Shown: positions 7,772-16,649 of the stretch, one piece after another
Numbering within the stretch: the stretch's first letter is position 1
Layout: every line of letters starts with the position of its first letter
IMG/VR virus record: IMGVR_UViG_3300044940_000380
Location: 1 to 59,474 of that record
Length of the DNA: 59,474 nucleotides
Reading direction: 5' to 3' (one strand)
DNA from: a virus
The notes under the pieces: generated by a model
Database searches by the model: none
What the model was told of the DNA's origin: nothing
The model's input: only the letters and a program-made list of their open reading frames with translations
Made by a program: the position numbers and the translations under genes

Positions 7772-8228
7772 TAGCAGTACAAATTCAATCAAAACAGAAA
7801 TTGCTTTAATTAAACAAAATATCAAGCAAATAGAAGAAATATATAACAATTTACGTTCTACGGTAGATCAAATAACGGAAATCCGTAAATCATTTGCTGT
7901 TCAACAAAATATTTTAGATCATAAAGTACAAAAAATAGATAAAATAGAACAATCAATAGTTAAATATACAGAAAAACAACTAGAATATAATAAAGAATTA
8001 AGTGATAAATTAGAAAATATGAGAACTACAATTCAAGATGAAAAACAAAAACAATATAAAGATATCATGAATTCAATTGAAGCATTCAACAAAAATATTA
8101 ATGATAAAATTGAGGAACAAAATCGACGAATTACTTCTCTTGAAAATTGGAGATGGTATATCATTGGAGCAGCTGCAGTTATAGTTTTTATCCTCAATAA
8201 GATTCCTTTGATTGAACTATCATTTTGA
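7755..8228 (+). CDS. Coiled-coil protein with C-terminal membrane anchor
   Basis: A 157-residue protein. ATG 7755 is preferred over 7749 because GAAGGGA lies 7 bases upstream. Residues 10-125 are a long coiled coil; residues 135-152 (WYIIGAAAVIVFILNKI) are one membrane segment near the C-terminus. This follows holins in many marine T4-like phages. It may help lysis timing or membrane organisation; no enzymatic motif is seen. Confidence 0.75.
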   Translation: MSPASNSSTNSIKTEIALIKQNIKQIEEIYNNLRSTVDQITEIRKSFAVQQNILDHKVQKIDKIEQSIVKYTEKQLEYNKELSDKLENMRTTIQDEKQKQYKDIMNSIEAFNKNINDKIEEQNRRITSLENWRWYIIGAAAVIVFILNKIPLIELSF

Positions 8229-8253
8229 CATTTTTTAGTATTTTATATATTAT
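8225..8253 (+). promoter_or_regulatory. TTGACATT promoter for primase
   Basis: TTGACA (8225-8230), 17-base spacer, TATTAT (8248-8253). The -35 overlaps the stop codon of the previous gene. Confidence 0.8.
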
Positions 8254-8290
8254 ATGTTTTATTACTTTCTCTGTATTTTAAGGTTTTGTA

Positions 8291-9304
8291 ATGGTGAATT
8301 ATATCGATCTTCATTATGCAAATTTGATATCCAGTAGAGTAGAACGATTTAAGATACGTTCAACAAATCCTTACAAAATAAATATGAGATGCCCAATATG
8401 CGGCGATTCTCAAAAATCAAAATCAAAAGCACGCGGATGGCTTCTTGAAAGAGAAGATAAAGATACTTTTCATTATTTTTGTCATAATTGTGGTGCAAGT
8501 CAGTCTTTTTCTTTATTTCTTAAAAATATAGATGGCTTGCTTTACAAAGATTATATAACTGAAAAATACATCAATAAAATCAAAGATGAAAAACTAACAA
8601 CAATAAAGAAAACAAGGTTTGAAACAACAAAAATCAAAGAGAATCCATTAAAAACTTTAAAGAAGATATCTCAATTAGATCCTTCACATCCGTTAAAAAA
8701 ATACATTGAAAAAAGAAAAATACCTTCAAATCAACATTATAGACTTTATTATGCTCCAAAATTTAAAACTTGGGTAAATAGTATTATTCCAAATAAGTTT
8801 CAAAATACTGAAAAAGATGAACCTAGGCTTGTAATTCCTTTTATTGATAAGGAAGGCGAAGTTTTTGGTGTTTCTGCTAGAGGATTTGATCCTAATGGTA
8901 TTAGGTATATTACAATTATGTTTGACGAAAGACCTAAAATTTTTGGATTGGATAAAGTTGATTTTACTAAAACCTATTTTGTAGTAGAAGGTGCTATAGA
9001 TTCAATGTTTCTTTCTAATGCTGTTGCTATGGCTGGAGCAGATGGAAATATGGATGGATTGGAAAATCTTGAAAATGCTATAGTCGTTTATGATAATGAA
9101 CCAAGAAACAAAGAAATTCATAAACGCATGGAAAAAATAATTAATCAAGGTTATTCTATTTGTATTTGGCCTCCAAATATAATTGGTAAAGACATCAATG
9201 AGATGATTTTGAATGGATTCAATAATATAGAAGATATAATACTTAAAAATACATATAAGGGCTTAGAAGCAAATCTTAAACTAATATCTTGGAAAAAAAC
9301 ATGA
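8291..9304 (+). CDS. DNA primase, T4 gp61-like
   Basis: A 337-residue primase that would make RNA primers for lagging-strand synthesis with the phage helicase. N-terminal zinc ribbon: Cys34, Cys37, Cys64, Cys67 in RCPICGDS and YFCHNCGAS, as in T4 gp61. A TOPRIM-type core follows: FVVEGAIDSMFL near residue 230 with the acidic metal-binding Glu, and IVVYDNEPRNK near 258-270 with the second acidic site. Length matches T4 gp61 (about 340). Its stop overlaps the DHFR start by ATGA, so replication and thymidylate genes are translated together. Confidence 0.9.
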   Translation: MVNYIDLHYANLISSRVERFKIRSTNPYKINMRCPICGDSQKSKSKARGWLLEREDKDTFHYFCHNCGASQSFSLFLKNIDGLLYKDYITEKYINKIKDEKLTTIKKTRFETTKIKENPLKTLKKISQLDPSHPLKKYIEKRKIPSNQHYRLYYAPKFKTWVNSIIPNKFQNTEKDEPRLVIPFIDKEGEVFGVSARGFDPNGIRYITIMFDERPKIFGLDKVDFTKTYFVVEGAIDSMFLSNAVAMAGADGNMDGLENLENAIVVYDNEPRNKEIHKRMEKIINQGYSICIWPPNIIGKDINEMILNGFNNIEDIILKNTYKGLEANLKLISWKKT

Positions 9305-9813
9305 TTATAAACTCTATATTGGCTCATGATGATAACTATGGTATAGGTAAAAAAGGTCAACTTCCGTGGCCAAAAAATTCTACTGACATGAAATGGTTTC
9401 GTGATAATACAATTGGCCACGTAGTAGTAATGGGTAGAAAAACATGGGAATCAATTGGAAGTAAACCACTTAAAAATCGAATTAATATTGTAGTATCTAA
9501 TCAAAAATTTATAAATTCAAAAGAAGGCAAGCCCGATCATGTAATCAGTTTTGTTAACGGCAATTATATTAATACTATTTTATCAAATTTATATCCAGAT
9601 TCTAAAATTTGGATTATTGGAGGAGCAAACATTTATTCTCAAACTTTATTATATTGTGATAACATTTATGTCACAAAAATTCCTGGAAATTACGATTGTG
9701 ATACCTTCATTCATTTAAATAAGTATTTAATTAATTACACAGAAATTTTTAATAAAAACAAAGATGGATTGACTTTTAGTATATGGAGAAAAAATTGTGA
9801 AACAGTATCATGA
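9301..9813 (+). CDS. folA: Dihydrofolate reductase
   Basis: A 170-residue DHFR that reduces dihydrofolate produced by thymidylate synthase. Start ATG 9301 overlaps the primase stop. Seen motifs: LAHDDNYGIGKKGQLPW (Met20 loop, residues 7-23), the substrate-binding Asp29 in NSTDMKWFR, VVVMGRKTWESIG (NADPH binding, 41-53) and IWIIGGANIY (about 103-112). It overlaps the thymidylate synthase start by 17 bases. Forms a folate cycle unit with the next gene, as in T4 frd-td. Confidence 0.95.
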   Translation: MIINSILAHDDNYGIGKKGQLPWPKNSTDMKWFRDNTIGHVVVMGRKTWESIGSKPLKNRINIVVSNQKFINSKEGKPDHVISFVNGNYINTILSNLYPDSKIWIIGGANIYSQTLLYCDNIYVTKIPGNYDCDTFIHLNKYLINYTEIFNKNKDGLTFSIWRKNCETVS

Positions 9814-10687
9814 TTTATTGCAATATATTTTAGAAAAAGGCGTAGATTGTAAAGATCGAACTGGTATAGGAACAAGATCAATCTTCGGTTATCAAATGAG
9901 ATTTAACTTGAAAGATGGATTTCCTGCAGTGACTACAAAAAAACTTGCATGGAAAGCCGTTGTTGGTGAATTGTTATGGATGCTTGAAGGAAGCACGGAT
10001 GAAAGAAGACTTGCAGAACTTACTTATGGAAAACCTAGAACAGATTTAATAGGAAAAAGTACAATCTGGACTGCAAATGCAGATTTTCAAGGTAAAAAAT
10101 TGGGATATGAAAATAATGATCTTAAAAAAGAATTAGGACCGGTTTATGGTGCTCAATGGAGAAGATTTAATTGTTGTGATAATCCAAATTTTGGTAAAGA
10201 TCAAATAGAATATGTTTTAACTGAACTTAAAAATAATCCAGATTCTAGAAGAATTGTTATTTCTGCTTGGAATCCAATGACTTTGGAGAAACAAGCACTT
10301 CCACCCTGTCATTACGCGTTTCAATTATCATGTAAAGAAGGAAAATTAAGTGGAATGTTAACACAGAGAAGTGGAGATGCAGCTCTTGGTATACCTTTTA
10401 ATATTGCTTCATATTCTTTGTTGATTCACATACTAGCTCGTGAAGTTGAACTTGAAGTTGGTGATTTTATTCATGTAATTGGCGATGCTCATATATATAA
10501 TAATCATATAGATAAAGTAAAAGAACAGTTGACAAGAGAACATTATCCTCTACCACGTTTAAAAATCGATGAAAGTTTTGATCTTTCATATGGACTTAAA
10601 AATGGATTTAAGTTAACAGATTGCAGTTTATTTACACTCGAAAATTATAGATGTCATCCAATGATAAAGATGGATATGGCGGTGTAA
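9797..10687 (+). CDS. thyA: Thymidylate synthase (ThyA type)
   Basis: A 296-residue folate-dependent thymidylate synthase converting dUMP to dTMP. Seen: Arg21 in DRTGIGTRS, the catalytic Cys171 in PPCHYAFQ, the phosphate-binding RR pair at 151-152, the QRSGDAALGIPFNIASY block and HIYNNH. Starts with GTG inside the DHFR gene, implying coupled translation. Length is normal and the gene looks intact, with no intron, unlike T4 td. Confidence 0.95.
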   Translation: MKQYHDLLQYILEKGVDCKDRTGIGTRSIFGYQMRFNLKDGFPAVTTKKLAWKAVVGELLWMLEGSTDERRLAELTYGKPRTDLIGKSTIWTANADFQGKKLGYENNDLKKELGPVYGAQWRRFNCCDNPNFGKDQIEYVLTELKNNPDSRRIVISAWNPMTLEKQALPPCHYAFQLSCKEGKLSGMLTQRSGDAALGIPFNIASYSLLIHILAREVELEVGDFIHVIGDAHIYNNHIDKVKEQLTREHYPLPRLKIDESFDLSYGLKNGFKLTDCSLFTLENYRCHPMIKMDMAV

Positions 10688-10733
10688 AATTTTTGTAACG
10701 CTTGAAACAGACCATATATTGAATTTCTATAGT

Positions 10734-10741
10734 TATAAATA
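10734..10741 (+). promoter_or_regulatory. T4-type late promoter box TATAAATA
   Basis: Exact TATAAATA followed closely by a TTGACA at 10749-10754. Either could serve the ribonucleotide reductase gene. Confidence 0.4.
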
Positions 10742-10792
10742 CTACATATTGACACAAGTGCTTTAAATCAATCTACACGAAAAAAATATATA

Positions 10793-10825
10793 ATCCCTAT
10801 TAAAGGGATGTGAAAATATTTTCAC
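10793..10825 (+). promoter_or_regulatory. Two back-to-back hairpins in the leader of the reductase gene
   Basis: ATCCCT/AGGGAT (10793-10798 with 10804-10809, 5-base loop) is followed at once by GTGAAAAT/ATTTTCAC (10810-10825). They lie 18-50 bases before the ribosome-binding site AAGAGGAG and could control transcription or message stability. Confidence 0.5.
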
Positions 10826-10857
10826 ATTTTAATAGAGAAATAAAAGAGGAGACTAAA

Positions 10858-13101
10858 ATGCTTGATAACGTAATTCATTTCAATGGAGATCGTGATACTC
10901 GAAACATGATGGCTGATGCAAAATTCTTTGAAAGCTATTCACGCTGGAATGAAACAAAAAATAGATATGAAACTTGGGACGAAGCCGTAGAACGTGTCAT
11001 GAATATGCATAGAAATTTTTACAAAAATAAAATGACACCAGAGCTTTCAGCTCTTATTGATGAAGTAGAAGATATGTATAAAAAGAAATATTTTCTTGGA
11101 GCACAAAGAGCCTTGCAATTTGGAGGTGAACAGCTCATTAAACATCAAATGAGATTATATAATTGTACTAGTACTTATGCCGATCGCCCGGAATTTTTTG
11201 GTGAATTCTTTTATATTCTTTTGTGTGGTGCTGGTGCAGGCGTTTCAATTCAAAAACATCATGTAAATAAATTACCAGGCATACAGAATAGAACAAAAAG
11301 AGCAAAGATTCACCATGTAACTGATGATATAGAAGGATGGGCCACAGCTGCCGATGTATTACTTTCTTCATATTTTGTTGGCGGAGGTAAGCACCCAGAA
11401 TATGAAGGTAATAGAGTTTATTTTGATACTTCTGCTATAAGAGAAAAAGGAGCAATGATTTCTGGTGGATTTAAAGCACCGGGTCCAGAACCTCTGCGTA
11501 GAGCATTAGATAAAATTGAATACTTACTACAAGGTTTAGTTTTGAAAGGTGTAACTAAACTTTCTCCAATTCATGTGTATGATATATGTATGCATCTTGC
11601 TGATGCTGTTCTTGCCGGCGGTGTTCGTCGTTCTGCAACTATTTTTCTATTTTCTCCAGACGACGAAGAAATGATGAAAGCAAAAACTGGAAATTGGTTC
11701 ATTGAAAATCCACAAAGAGCCAGATCAAATAATTCCGCTTTGTTAGTCAGATCTGAAGTTACTCGAGAACAATTTTCTAAATTGATGTCTTATGTCAAAG
11801 AATATGGTGAGCCAGGATTTGTTTTTGCGGAAAATACAGAAATTACTGTGAATCCTTGTGTTGAAATAGGTAAATATCCTGTATATATTGATGAAAATGG
11901 AAATAAACATTCTGGTTGGCAAGGATGCAATCTCACAGAAATTAATGGTGCTATGGCAAATACAGAAAAAGAATTTCTTGCTGCTTGCCGAGGCGCCGCT
12001 ATTCTTGGTACTTTACAAGCTGGTTATACAGATTTTAAATTCATCAATCCTGTCTCTAAAAAGATATTTGAACGAGAAGCACTTTTAGGTGTTTCTATTA
12101 CTGGATGGATGAATAATCCTCATATTCTTTTGCAACCGGAAATTCTTCAAAGAGGAGCAACTCTAATTCGTGAAGTTAATAGATATGTTGCAAAATTGAT
12201 TGGTATCAATCCTGCTGCAAGAACAACATGTTGCAAACCTTCAGGAAATGCATCTGTACTTTTAAAGACCTCTTCGGGTGTACATGGTGAACATGCTCCT
12301 ATGTATATTCGTAATATGCAAATGAATAAAGAATCAGAGGTTGCACAACTCATAAAAGCTACAAATCCTTATATGGTTGAAGAATCTGTTTGGTCTCAAA
12401 ATAAAACCGATTATGTAATTTCATTTCCAATTATTGCACCTAAAACATCAATTTGGAAAAAAGATCTTTATGGTGTAAATCTTCTTGAAAAAGTTAAACT
12501 TATTCAACAAAATTGGGTTGAATATGGTACTGATGTATCTCTTTGTGTTGATCCTACAGTTCGTCATAATGTTTCAAATACTGTTGATGTTCTTCCGAAT
12601 CAATGGGATGAAGTAGAAGAATATCTATTTGATAATAGACAGTATTTTGCTGGAGTAAGTTTGCTTTCTTCTACTGGAGATAAAGATTATGCACAGGCAC
12701 CGTTTACTGCAATAGAAACAGAAGAAGAAATTGTTAAAAAATATGGTCGCGGTGCAATGTTTGCTTCTGGATTGATTGTTGATGGAATTAAGATTTTTGA
12801 TGATCTTTGGTCTGCAATCATGATAGCAAATTTCGGTGATAATCAAGGAAGTCAAGAAAAAGCTGATATACGCGCAGATTGGATAAGAAGATTTGCTAAA
12901 TATGCAGATACATATTTTAAAGGTGATCGAAAAAAAGCAGAATATTGCTTAAAGTCTGTTTATCTTCTTCATAAATGGTCAAAAATTCAACAAAATTATA
13001 AGGAAATTGATTTTGCGCATCAACTTGAGTCCAAAAAGTTTACCGATATTGATACGACCGGTGCCGTTGCTTGTTCGGGTCCTTTAGGATGTCAAATATA
13101 A
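10858..13101 (+). CDS. nrdJ: Class II (adenosylcobalamin-dependent) ribonucleotide reductase, monomeric type
   Basis: A 747-residue reductase that makes deoxyribonucleotides using coenzyme B12. ATG 10858 is chosen for its AAGAGGAG site; an earlier GTG at 10810 lies in a hairpin. Motifs: CGAGAGVSIQKHHVNKLPG (about 110-128), NPCVEIGKYPV with the radical-site Cys and Glu, QGCNLTEIN, TTCCKPSGNASVLL then GVHGEHAP in the late barrel, and C-terminal ACSGPLGC with the redox Cys pair. The GGVRRSA segment and overall length match Lactobacillus-type monomeric enzymes that act on triphosphates. No small NrdB subunit is nearby, as expected for class II. It replaces the class I enzyme used by T4. Confidence 0.9.
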   Translation: MLDNVIHFNGDRDTRNMMADAKFFESYSRWNETKNRYETWDEAVERVMNMHRNFYKNKMTPELSALIDEVEDMYKKKYFLGAQRALQFGGEQLIKHQMRLYNCTSTYADRPEFFGEFFYILLCGAGAGVSIQKHHVNKLPGIQNRTKRAKIHHVTDDIEGWATAADVLLSSYFVGGGKHPEYEGNRVYFDTSAIREKGAMISGGFKAPGPEPLRRALDKIEYLLQGLVLKGVTKLSPIHVYDICMHLADAVLAGGVRRSATIFLFSPDDEEMMKAKTGNWFIENPQRARSNNSALLVRSEVTREQFSKLMSYVKEYGEPGFVFAENTEITVNPCVEIGKYPVYIDENGNKHSGWQGCNLTEINGAMANTEKEFLAACRGAAILGTLQAGYTDFKFINPVSKKIFEREALLGVSITGWMNNPHILLQPEILQRGATLIREVNRYVAKLIGINPAARTTCCKPSGNASVLLKTSSGVHGEHAPMYIRNMQMNKESEVAQLIKATNPYMVEESVWSQNKTDYVISFPIIAPKTSIWKKDLYGVNLLEKVKLIQQNWVEYGTDVSLCVDPTVRHNVSNTVDVLPNQWDEVEEYLFDNRQYFAGVSLLSSTGDKDYAQAPFTAIETEEEIVKKYGRGAMFASGLIVDGIKIFDDLWSAIMIANFGDNQGSQEKADIRADWIRRFAKYADTYFKGDRKKAEYCLKSVYLLHKWSKIQQNYKEIDFAHQLESKKFTDIDTTGAVACSGPLGCQI

Positions 13102-13102
13102 A

Positions 13103-13129
13103 AAAAGAGGGGTTTAACCCCTCTTTTTA
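13103..13129 (+). terminator. Intrinsic terminator after the reductase gene
   Basis: GAGGGGT/ACCCCTC stem (7 bp, extended by A-T pairs), 3-base loop and T-run, beginning right after the stop codon. Confidence 0.9.
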
Positions 13130-13253
13130 GTTTACAAAAATGATGATTTCGTTTTTTTTCTAATTAAAAAGAAATTCTTTAAAAAAGAAAAATGATAAAA
13201 AAATTATTGAATATTTGTAAAAGACTATAATATTTACAAGAAAATTTTTGTTG

Positions 13254-13281
13254 TTGACATTTATTTTGAAGATGTTATTAT
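13254..13281 (+). promoter_or_regulatory. TTGACATT promoter
   Basis: TTGTTGACATTT with TTGACA at 13254-13259 and TATTAT at 13276-13281 (16-base spacer). Confidence 0.75.
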
Positions 13282-13312
13282 AATAATTGTTCATTTTTTA
13301 AAAGGAAAAAAT

Positions 13313-13630
13313 ATGAATTCACTAGAAGAAAAGCTTTATTCATGTGAGTCTCTTTCGGTTGAACTTGCTCAAGAAGCTTTGCAGCAAATTCAAGAATTAA
13401 AAAAAGAACTTGAAAAAACAAAAGCAATTATTGAACTCTATCAAAGAGAAAGAGAAAGATTTCGTCATAGTAAACCAGAAATTACAGGAGAATATTTTAT
13501 TGCTGGAGGATATGGTGAAGTTGATGAAAATCTTCTTCCACAATTTATTCGTATTTGTCCTGCATATGGAGCAAATTGGGAACAAGTTTATCAAAAAACA
13601 GACAAAATAATTTCTTATGAAGGAAGTTGA
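13313..13630 (+). CDS. Coiled-coil protein, unknown
   Basis: A 105-residue protein. Residues 1-50 are a strong coiled coil (EALQQIQELKKELEKTKAI). Residues 60-100 form a separate small domain ending near ENLLPQFIRICPAYGANWEQ. It follows its own TTGACATT promoter and has AAAAGGAAAAA before the ATG. Function not recognised. The next gene starts 22 bases on, so the two are probably one transcript. Confidence 0.75.
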   Translation: MNSLEEKLYSCESLSVELAQEALQQIQELKKELEKTKAIIELYQRERERFRHSKPEITGEYFIAGGYGEVDENLLPQFIRICPAYGANWEQVYQKTDKIISYEGS

Positions 13631-13652
13631 TTTTTAATATAGGAGATCTTTT

Positions 13653-14381
13653 ATGAAAATTCGAATTGATCGGCCCAAAAAATGGTTTGGGCCATATCAA
13701 CTTGCTCAGGTTATTATGTTCTGGGTTCCTAAAGAAAAGGACGAATATGGTTTTCTTCACACTGCAGAACGAGTTCATAAATTTGGCGAATGGCTTGCAC
13801 ACGGATCTATCGAAAGCGATTTTGAAGTAGGTGAAATTCGAGTTTTTAATGAAAAACGACCAGAAACTTGGCTCTATCGCTTTCTTAAGTGGATTGATAA
13901 AAAGAGGAAACGTAAAGTAAAAGTTCATATCGATTATTGGGATACGAGGAATATGGATGAAACTTTAAGTTTCATTATTCTTCCTATGCTCAAGCAATTA
14001 AAGAAAAATAAAAATTATATACCAGCAGTTGATGATGAAGATGTTCCTGAAAGTCTTCGAAAAACATCCACGATTTCTATTGCTGACGAACAAAACAACA
14101 TTGAAGATGATAATTATATCAATCGTTGGAATTGGATTCTTGACGAAATGATTTTTGCCTTTGAAACAAAAACCGGTTCTCTTGTGAACTGGAGGAATCA
14201 ATTTACAAAAGGCGAAAGTGAATTTTTATTGAAAAAAATTGATGAAGAAGGAACATATGAAATTATAAAAAGTCCTAACTATACAGAAGAAACAAATTTG
14301 GAAGAACTTGAGAAATATTCAGCTCGTATTCAAAATGGATTCCGTTTGTTTGGAAAATATTATCAATTTTTGCGAGAATAA
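13653..14381 (+). CDS. Conserved phage protein, unknown
   Basis: A 242-residue soluble protein with AGGAGATC before the start. Residues 1-25 carry IDRPKKWFGPYQLAQVIMFW; residues 88-118 carry KVKVHIDYWDTRNMDETL then FIILPMLKQLK; EDVPE follows at about 130. I recognise this as a widely shared uncharacterised protein of alphaproteobacterial and marine phages, often near head genes or replication genes. No catalytic motif is evident. Confidence 0.75.
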   Translation: MKIRIDRPKKWFGPYQLAQVIMFWVPKEKDEYGFLHTAERVHKFGEWLAHGSIESDFEVGEIRVFNEKRPETWLYRFLKWIDKKRKRKVKVHIDYWDTRNMDETLSFIILPMLKQLKKNKNYIPAVDDEDVPESLRKTSTISIADEQNNIEDDNYINRWNWILDEMIFAFETKTGSLVNWRNQFTKGESEFLLKKIDEEGTYEIIKSPNYTEETNLEELEKYSARIQNGFRLFGKYYQFLRE

Positions 14382-14467
14382 AAATTGCACACTCACTAAA
14401 AAATTTAATAAAATATAAATTTATAAAAACAAATAATTTTTTTCAAAAAAGTTTAAATGTTTTTGTA

Positions 14468-14496
14468 TTGACATTCATACAAAAACAATATATATT
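14468..14496 (+). promoter_or_regulatory. TTGACATTCAT promoter
   Basis: TTGACA (14468-14473), 17-base spacer, TATATT (14491-14496). Confidence 0.85.
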
Positions 14497-14525
14497 GATT
14501 ATGAAATAAATGAAAGGAGCAATAA

Positions 14526-14750
14526 ATGCTGAATAACTATGCAATCGAAGTTTTTAAAGTTGGAGGAGAAGCTTTACTTGCTCTTGCAAATAAAGAATTC
14601 AAAAAAGGGTTTTTTATCGTAGCTCGTACACCCGAGTATATCGTTCTTGGAGATAATGAAAAAAATGTAAAATTCGATTTAGGTAGTAAAATTCGTATTT
14701 CTGAAAAATATATCTTTGATAAAAGACAAAATCTTGAAAGAAAACGATAA
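14526..14750 (+). CDS. Small protein, unknown
   Basis: A 74-residue protein with a beta-rich middle (FFIVARTPEYIVLGD) and a basic end. It has its own promoter, a GAAAGGAGC site and its own terminator at 14751, so it is a complete single-gene transcription unit, a typical early-gene arrangement. Not recognised. Confidence 0.75.
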   Translation: MLNNYAIEVFKVGGEALLALANKEFKKGFFIVARTPEYIVLGDNEKNVKFDLGSKIRISEKYIFDKRQNLERKR

Positions 14751-14780
14751 TAGCTAGGATATTTCCTAGCTATTTTTTTA
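14751..14780 (+). terminator. Intrinsic terminator
   Basis: TAGCTAGGA/TCCTAGCTA, perfect 9-bp stem (14751-14759 with 14764-14772), 4-base loop, then seven T. Confidence 0.92.
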
Positions 14781-14868
14781 ATAATAAATATATATGATAA
14801 TTCATATTAATTAATTCATCACAATTGACAATAATAAACCAAAATTAATTAAAGGGGGGTATATTATT

Positions 14869-15135
14869 TTGGAAGTCTTATTTAATGGAAAATATTACAA
14901 TACAAAATATATACCTTTCTTTCGTGTTAAGAAAATGAAAGATTATCATATATTTGCTATTAGATATCCATCCGGAAGAATAGAAAAATTTGCCATAGTT
15001 AATACAAAGAATCCAATTCCTGAATTAAAAAGATATTTAGAATTCTTGATTCAAGAATATTTATTAGAAGAAAAAGATGCTCTTACACCGTTTGGGCAAA
15101 AGCTTAAGGAAGATGTTCATGAACTTTTCGAATAA
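14869..15135 (+). CDS. Small protein, unknown
   Basis: An 88-residue protein that uses TTG, supported by AAGGGGGG eight bases upstream. Beta-rich first half (YHIFAIRYPSGRIEKFAIV) and helical, acidic second half. It overlaps the next small gene by 17 bases, so the two are coupled. Not recognised. Confidence 0.65.
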   Translation: MEVLFNGKYYNTKYIPFFRVKKMKDYHIFAIRYPSGRIEKFAIVNTKNPIPELKRYLEFLIQEYLLEEKDALTPFGQKLKEDVHELFE

Positions 15136-15280
15136 TAAAAATGATATTGTAGAAGAATTTATTGAACATTTTGGTGGTTTGAAAAATATTCCAAATCCTG
15201 ATCAATATCCTATTAGATTTGCTTTTTTTGTAAAATCTTTTAAATATTTTAAAATGATGCAAGAAAAGAATATGAAATAA
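15119..15280 (+). CDS. Small protein, unknown
   Basis: A 53-residue protein starting at ATG 15119 with AAGGAAG 6-7 bases before it; upstream ATG 15113 is too close to that site. Helical, with EEFIEHFGGL and a basic aromatic end. Overlaps the preceding gene. Not recognised. Confidence 0.55.
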   Translation: MNFSNNKNDIVEEFIEHFGGLKNIPNPDQYPIRFAFFVKSFKYFKMMQEKNMK

Positions 15281-15356
15281 TTAACTTAGATCACAATTAG
15301 TTTTATACAAGATTTATCTTAAAGAAAACGTTCAATGTTTTTAATATGATCATTTG

Positions 15357-15384
15357 TTGACTAAGATTACTTATCAAAGATAAT
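15357..15384 (+). promoter_or_regulatory. TTGACT promoter before the YbaN-like gene
   Basis: TTGACT (15357-15362), 16-base spacer, GATAAT (15379-15384). It is preceded by GATCATTTG, a 14-base context that recurs exactly at 24191. Confidence 0.6.
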
Positions 15385-15418
15385 GTTTTGTTCAAAGTAA
15401 CATATAAGGGAAAAAAGA

Positions 15419-15835
15419 ATGAAAATCACTAAAGTTTTTTGGTTTATTTTAGGAATAATTTTATTGGGAATAGCTTATATTGGTTTTATAGTACCTGGTA
15501 TTCCTTGGAGCACTCCAGCCGTTGGAGCTGCTTTTTGTTTTGCAAAATCTAGTGATCGAATGCATAGATGGATATATAATCACAAAATTTTCGGACCTTT
15601 CTTGAATAATTGGAAAGAAAAAAGAATATTCCCAACAAAAGCTAAATATTTAATGGTAGTAACCATGTTAATGTCCTTGATCATAACTTGGTTTACGACT
15701 AAAAATATTATTTTAATTCTATTTGTTTCTATACTTATGATTATTTGTATTATTTGGGGATGGAGATATCCTGGTTCTGAAGAAGAGTATGAAAGACGTG
15801 TAAGAGAAGGAAAAAAGATAGCATGGTTGAAATAA
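15419..15835 (+). CDS. DUF454 (YbaN-like) inner membrane protein
   Basis: A 138-residue membrane protein with segments at about 7-28, 78-98 and 100-118. The block IGFIVPGIPWSTPAVGAAFCFAKSS and the following HRWIYNHKIFGPFLNNW are the DUF454 signature known from E. coli YbaN. The function of the family is unknown. Its presence in a phage suggests acquisition from a bacterium and an effect on the host envelope. Confidence 0.85.
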   Translation: MKITKVFWFILGIILLGIAYIGFIVPGIPWSTPAVGAAFCFAKSSDRMHRWIYNHKIFGPFLNNWKEKRIFPTKAKYLMVVTMLMSLIITWFTTKNIILILFVSILMIICIIWGWRYPGSEEEYERRVREGKKIAWLK

Positions 15836-15947
15836 TTTTATTTATGATATAAATTAATTATTTTACATGTTTATATTGATCATATGAATCAATAGAATAT
15901 AAATTTAAATTAGTTACAGTTTTGTGTCAATAAAAAGGTAAGTGATT

Positions 15948-16637
15948 ATGAGAAATTCTAAAAAAATCGATCTTACAGAAATATTTGGAAATGGAATAAA
16001 ACAGGATGATAGACAATTTCATAAACAAATGGTTAACATCCATGAATTTTATTTGTCAGGTGAAATAGGGCCACCTGAAGAATATATTCAATGGTTTGAT
16101 ACAATACGTCATGCTGGAGAAACAGACGTCATAAAAATATACATTAATTCTCCTGGAGGTGATGTTTTTACTGCAATACAATTTATGCGCGTTCTTCAAG
16201 AAACTGCAGCAAATGTAGTAATTTCTGTAGAAGGTATTTGTGCTTCTGCAGCAACTATGATCATGCTTTGCGGTGATTCTTTTGAAATTTCAGATCATTC
16301 TATGTTTATGTGTCACAATTATTCTGGTTTAACATTTGGTAAAGGTGGAGAAATGCTTGATCAATTACAACATGAGCGTAAATGGTCAGAAAAATTGTTG
16401 CGTAATGTATATAAAGATTTTCTTACTGAAGCTGAAATTACTTCAGTTCTTGAAAATAAAGATATATGGATGGACGGAGAAGAAGTTGTAAAAAGACTGC
16501 GTGCTCGACAAGAAAAAATCGAAGCAGAAATAAATTTTCAACAAGAAAAAGAAGAAACTGAAGAAACAAAAGCAGATAATATAAAAAAATCAAATAGTAA
16601 AAAAACTGCAAATCGTTTGACAAAAAAATTTAAATGA
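15948..16637 (+). CDS. ClpP-like serine protease (family S14)
   Basis: A 229-residue protein with a ClpP-fold core at about 35-185. Catalytic Ser100 in EGICASAATMIML, His123 in MFMCHNYSG, and the oxyanion strand YINSPGGDVFTA at 65-76. The usual Asp is probably in the region after residue 160. The C-terminal 40 residues are a charged low-complexity tail (EKEETEETK then KKTANRLTKKFK). Start ATG 15948 fits AAAAAGGT 8 bases before. T4-like head maturation here is done by the gp21 protease, so this enzyme more likely acts on host or regulatory proteins, perhaps with a host Clp unfoldase. Confidence 0.88.
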   Translation: MRNSKKIDLTEIFGNGIKQDDRQFHKQMVNIHEFYLSGEIGPPEEYIQWFDTIRHAGETDVIKIYINSPGGDVFTAIQFMRVLQETAANVVISVEGICASAATMIMLCGDSFEISDHSMFMCHNYSGLTFGKGGEMLDQLQHERKWSEKLLRNVYKDFLTEAEITSVLENKDIWMDGEEVVKRLRARQEKIEAEINFQQEKEETEETKADNIKKSNSKKTANRLTKKFK

Positions 16638-16649
16638 AATGAGGTTTAG

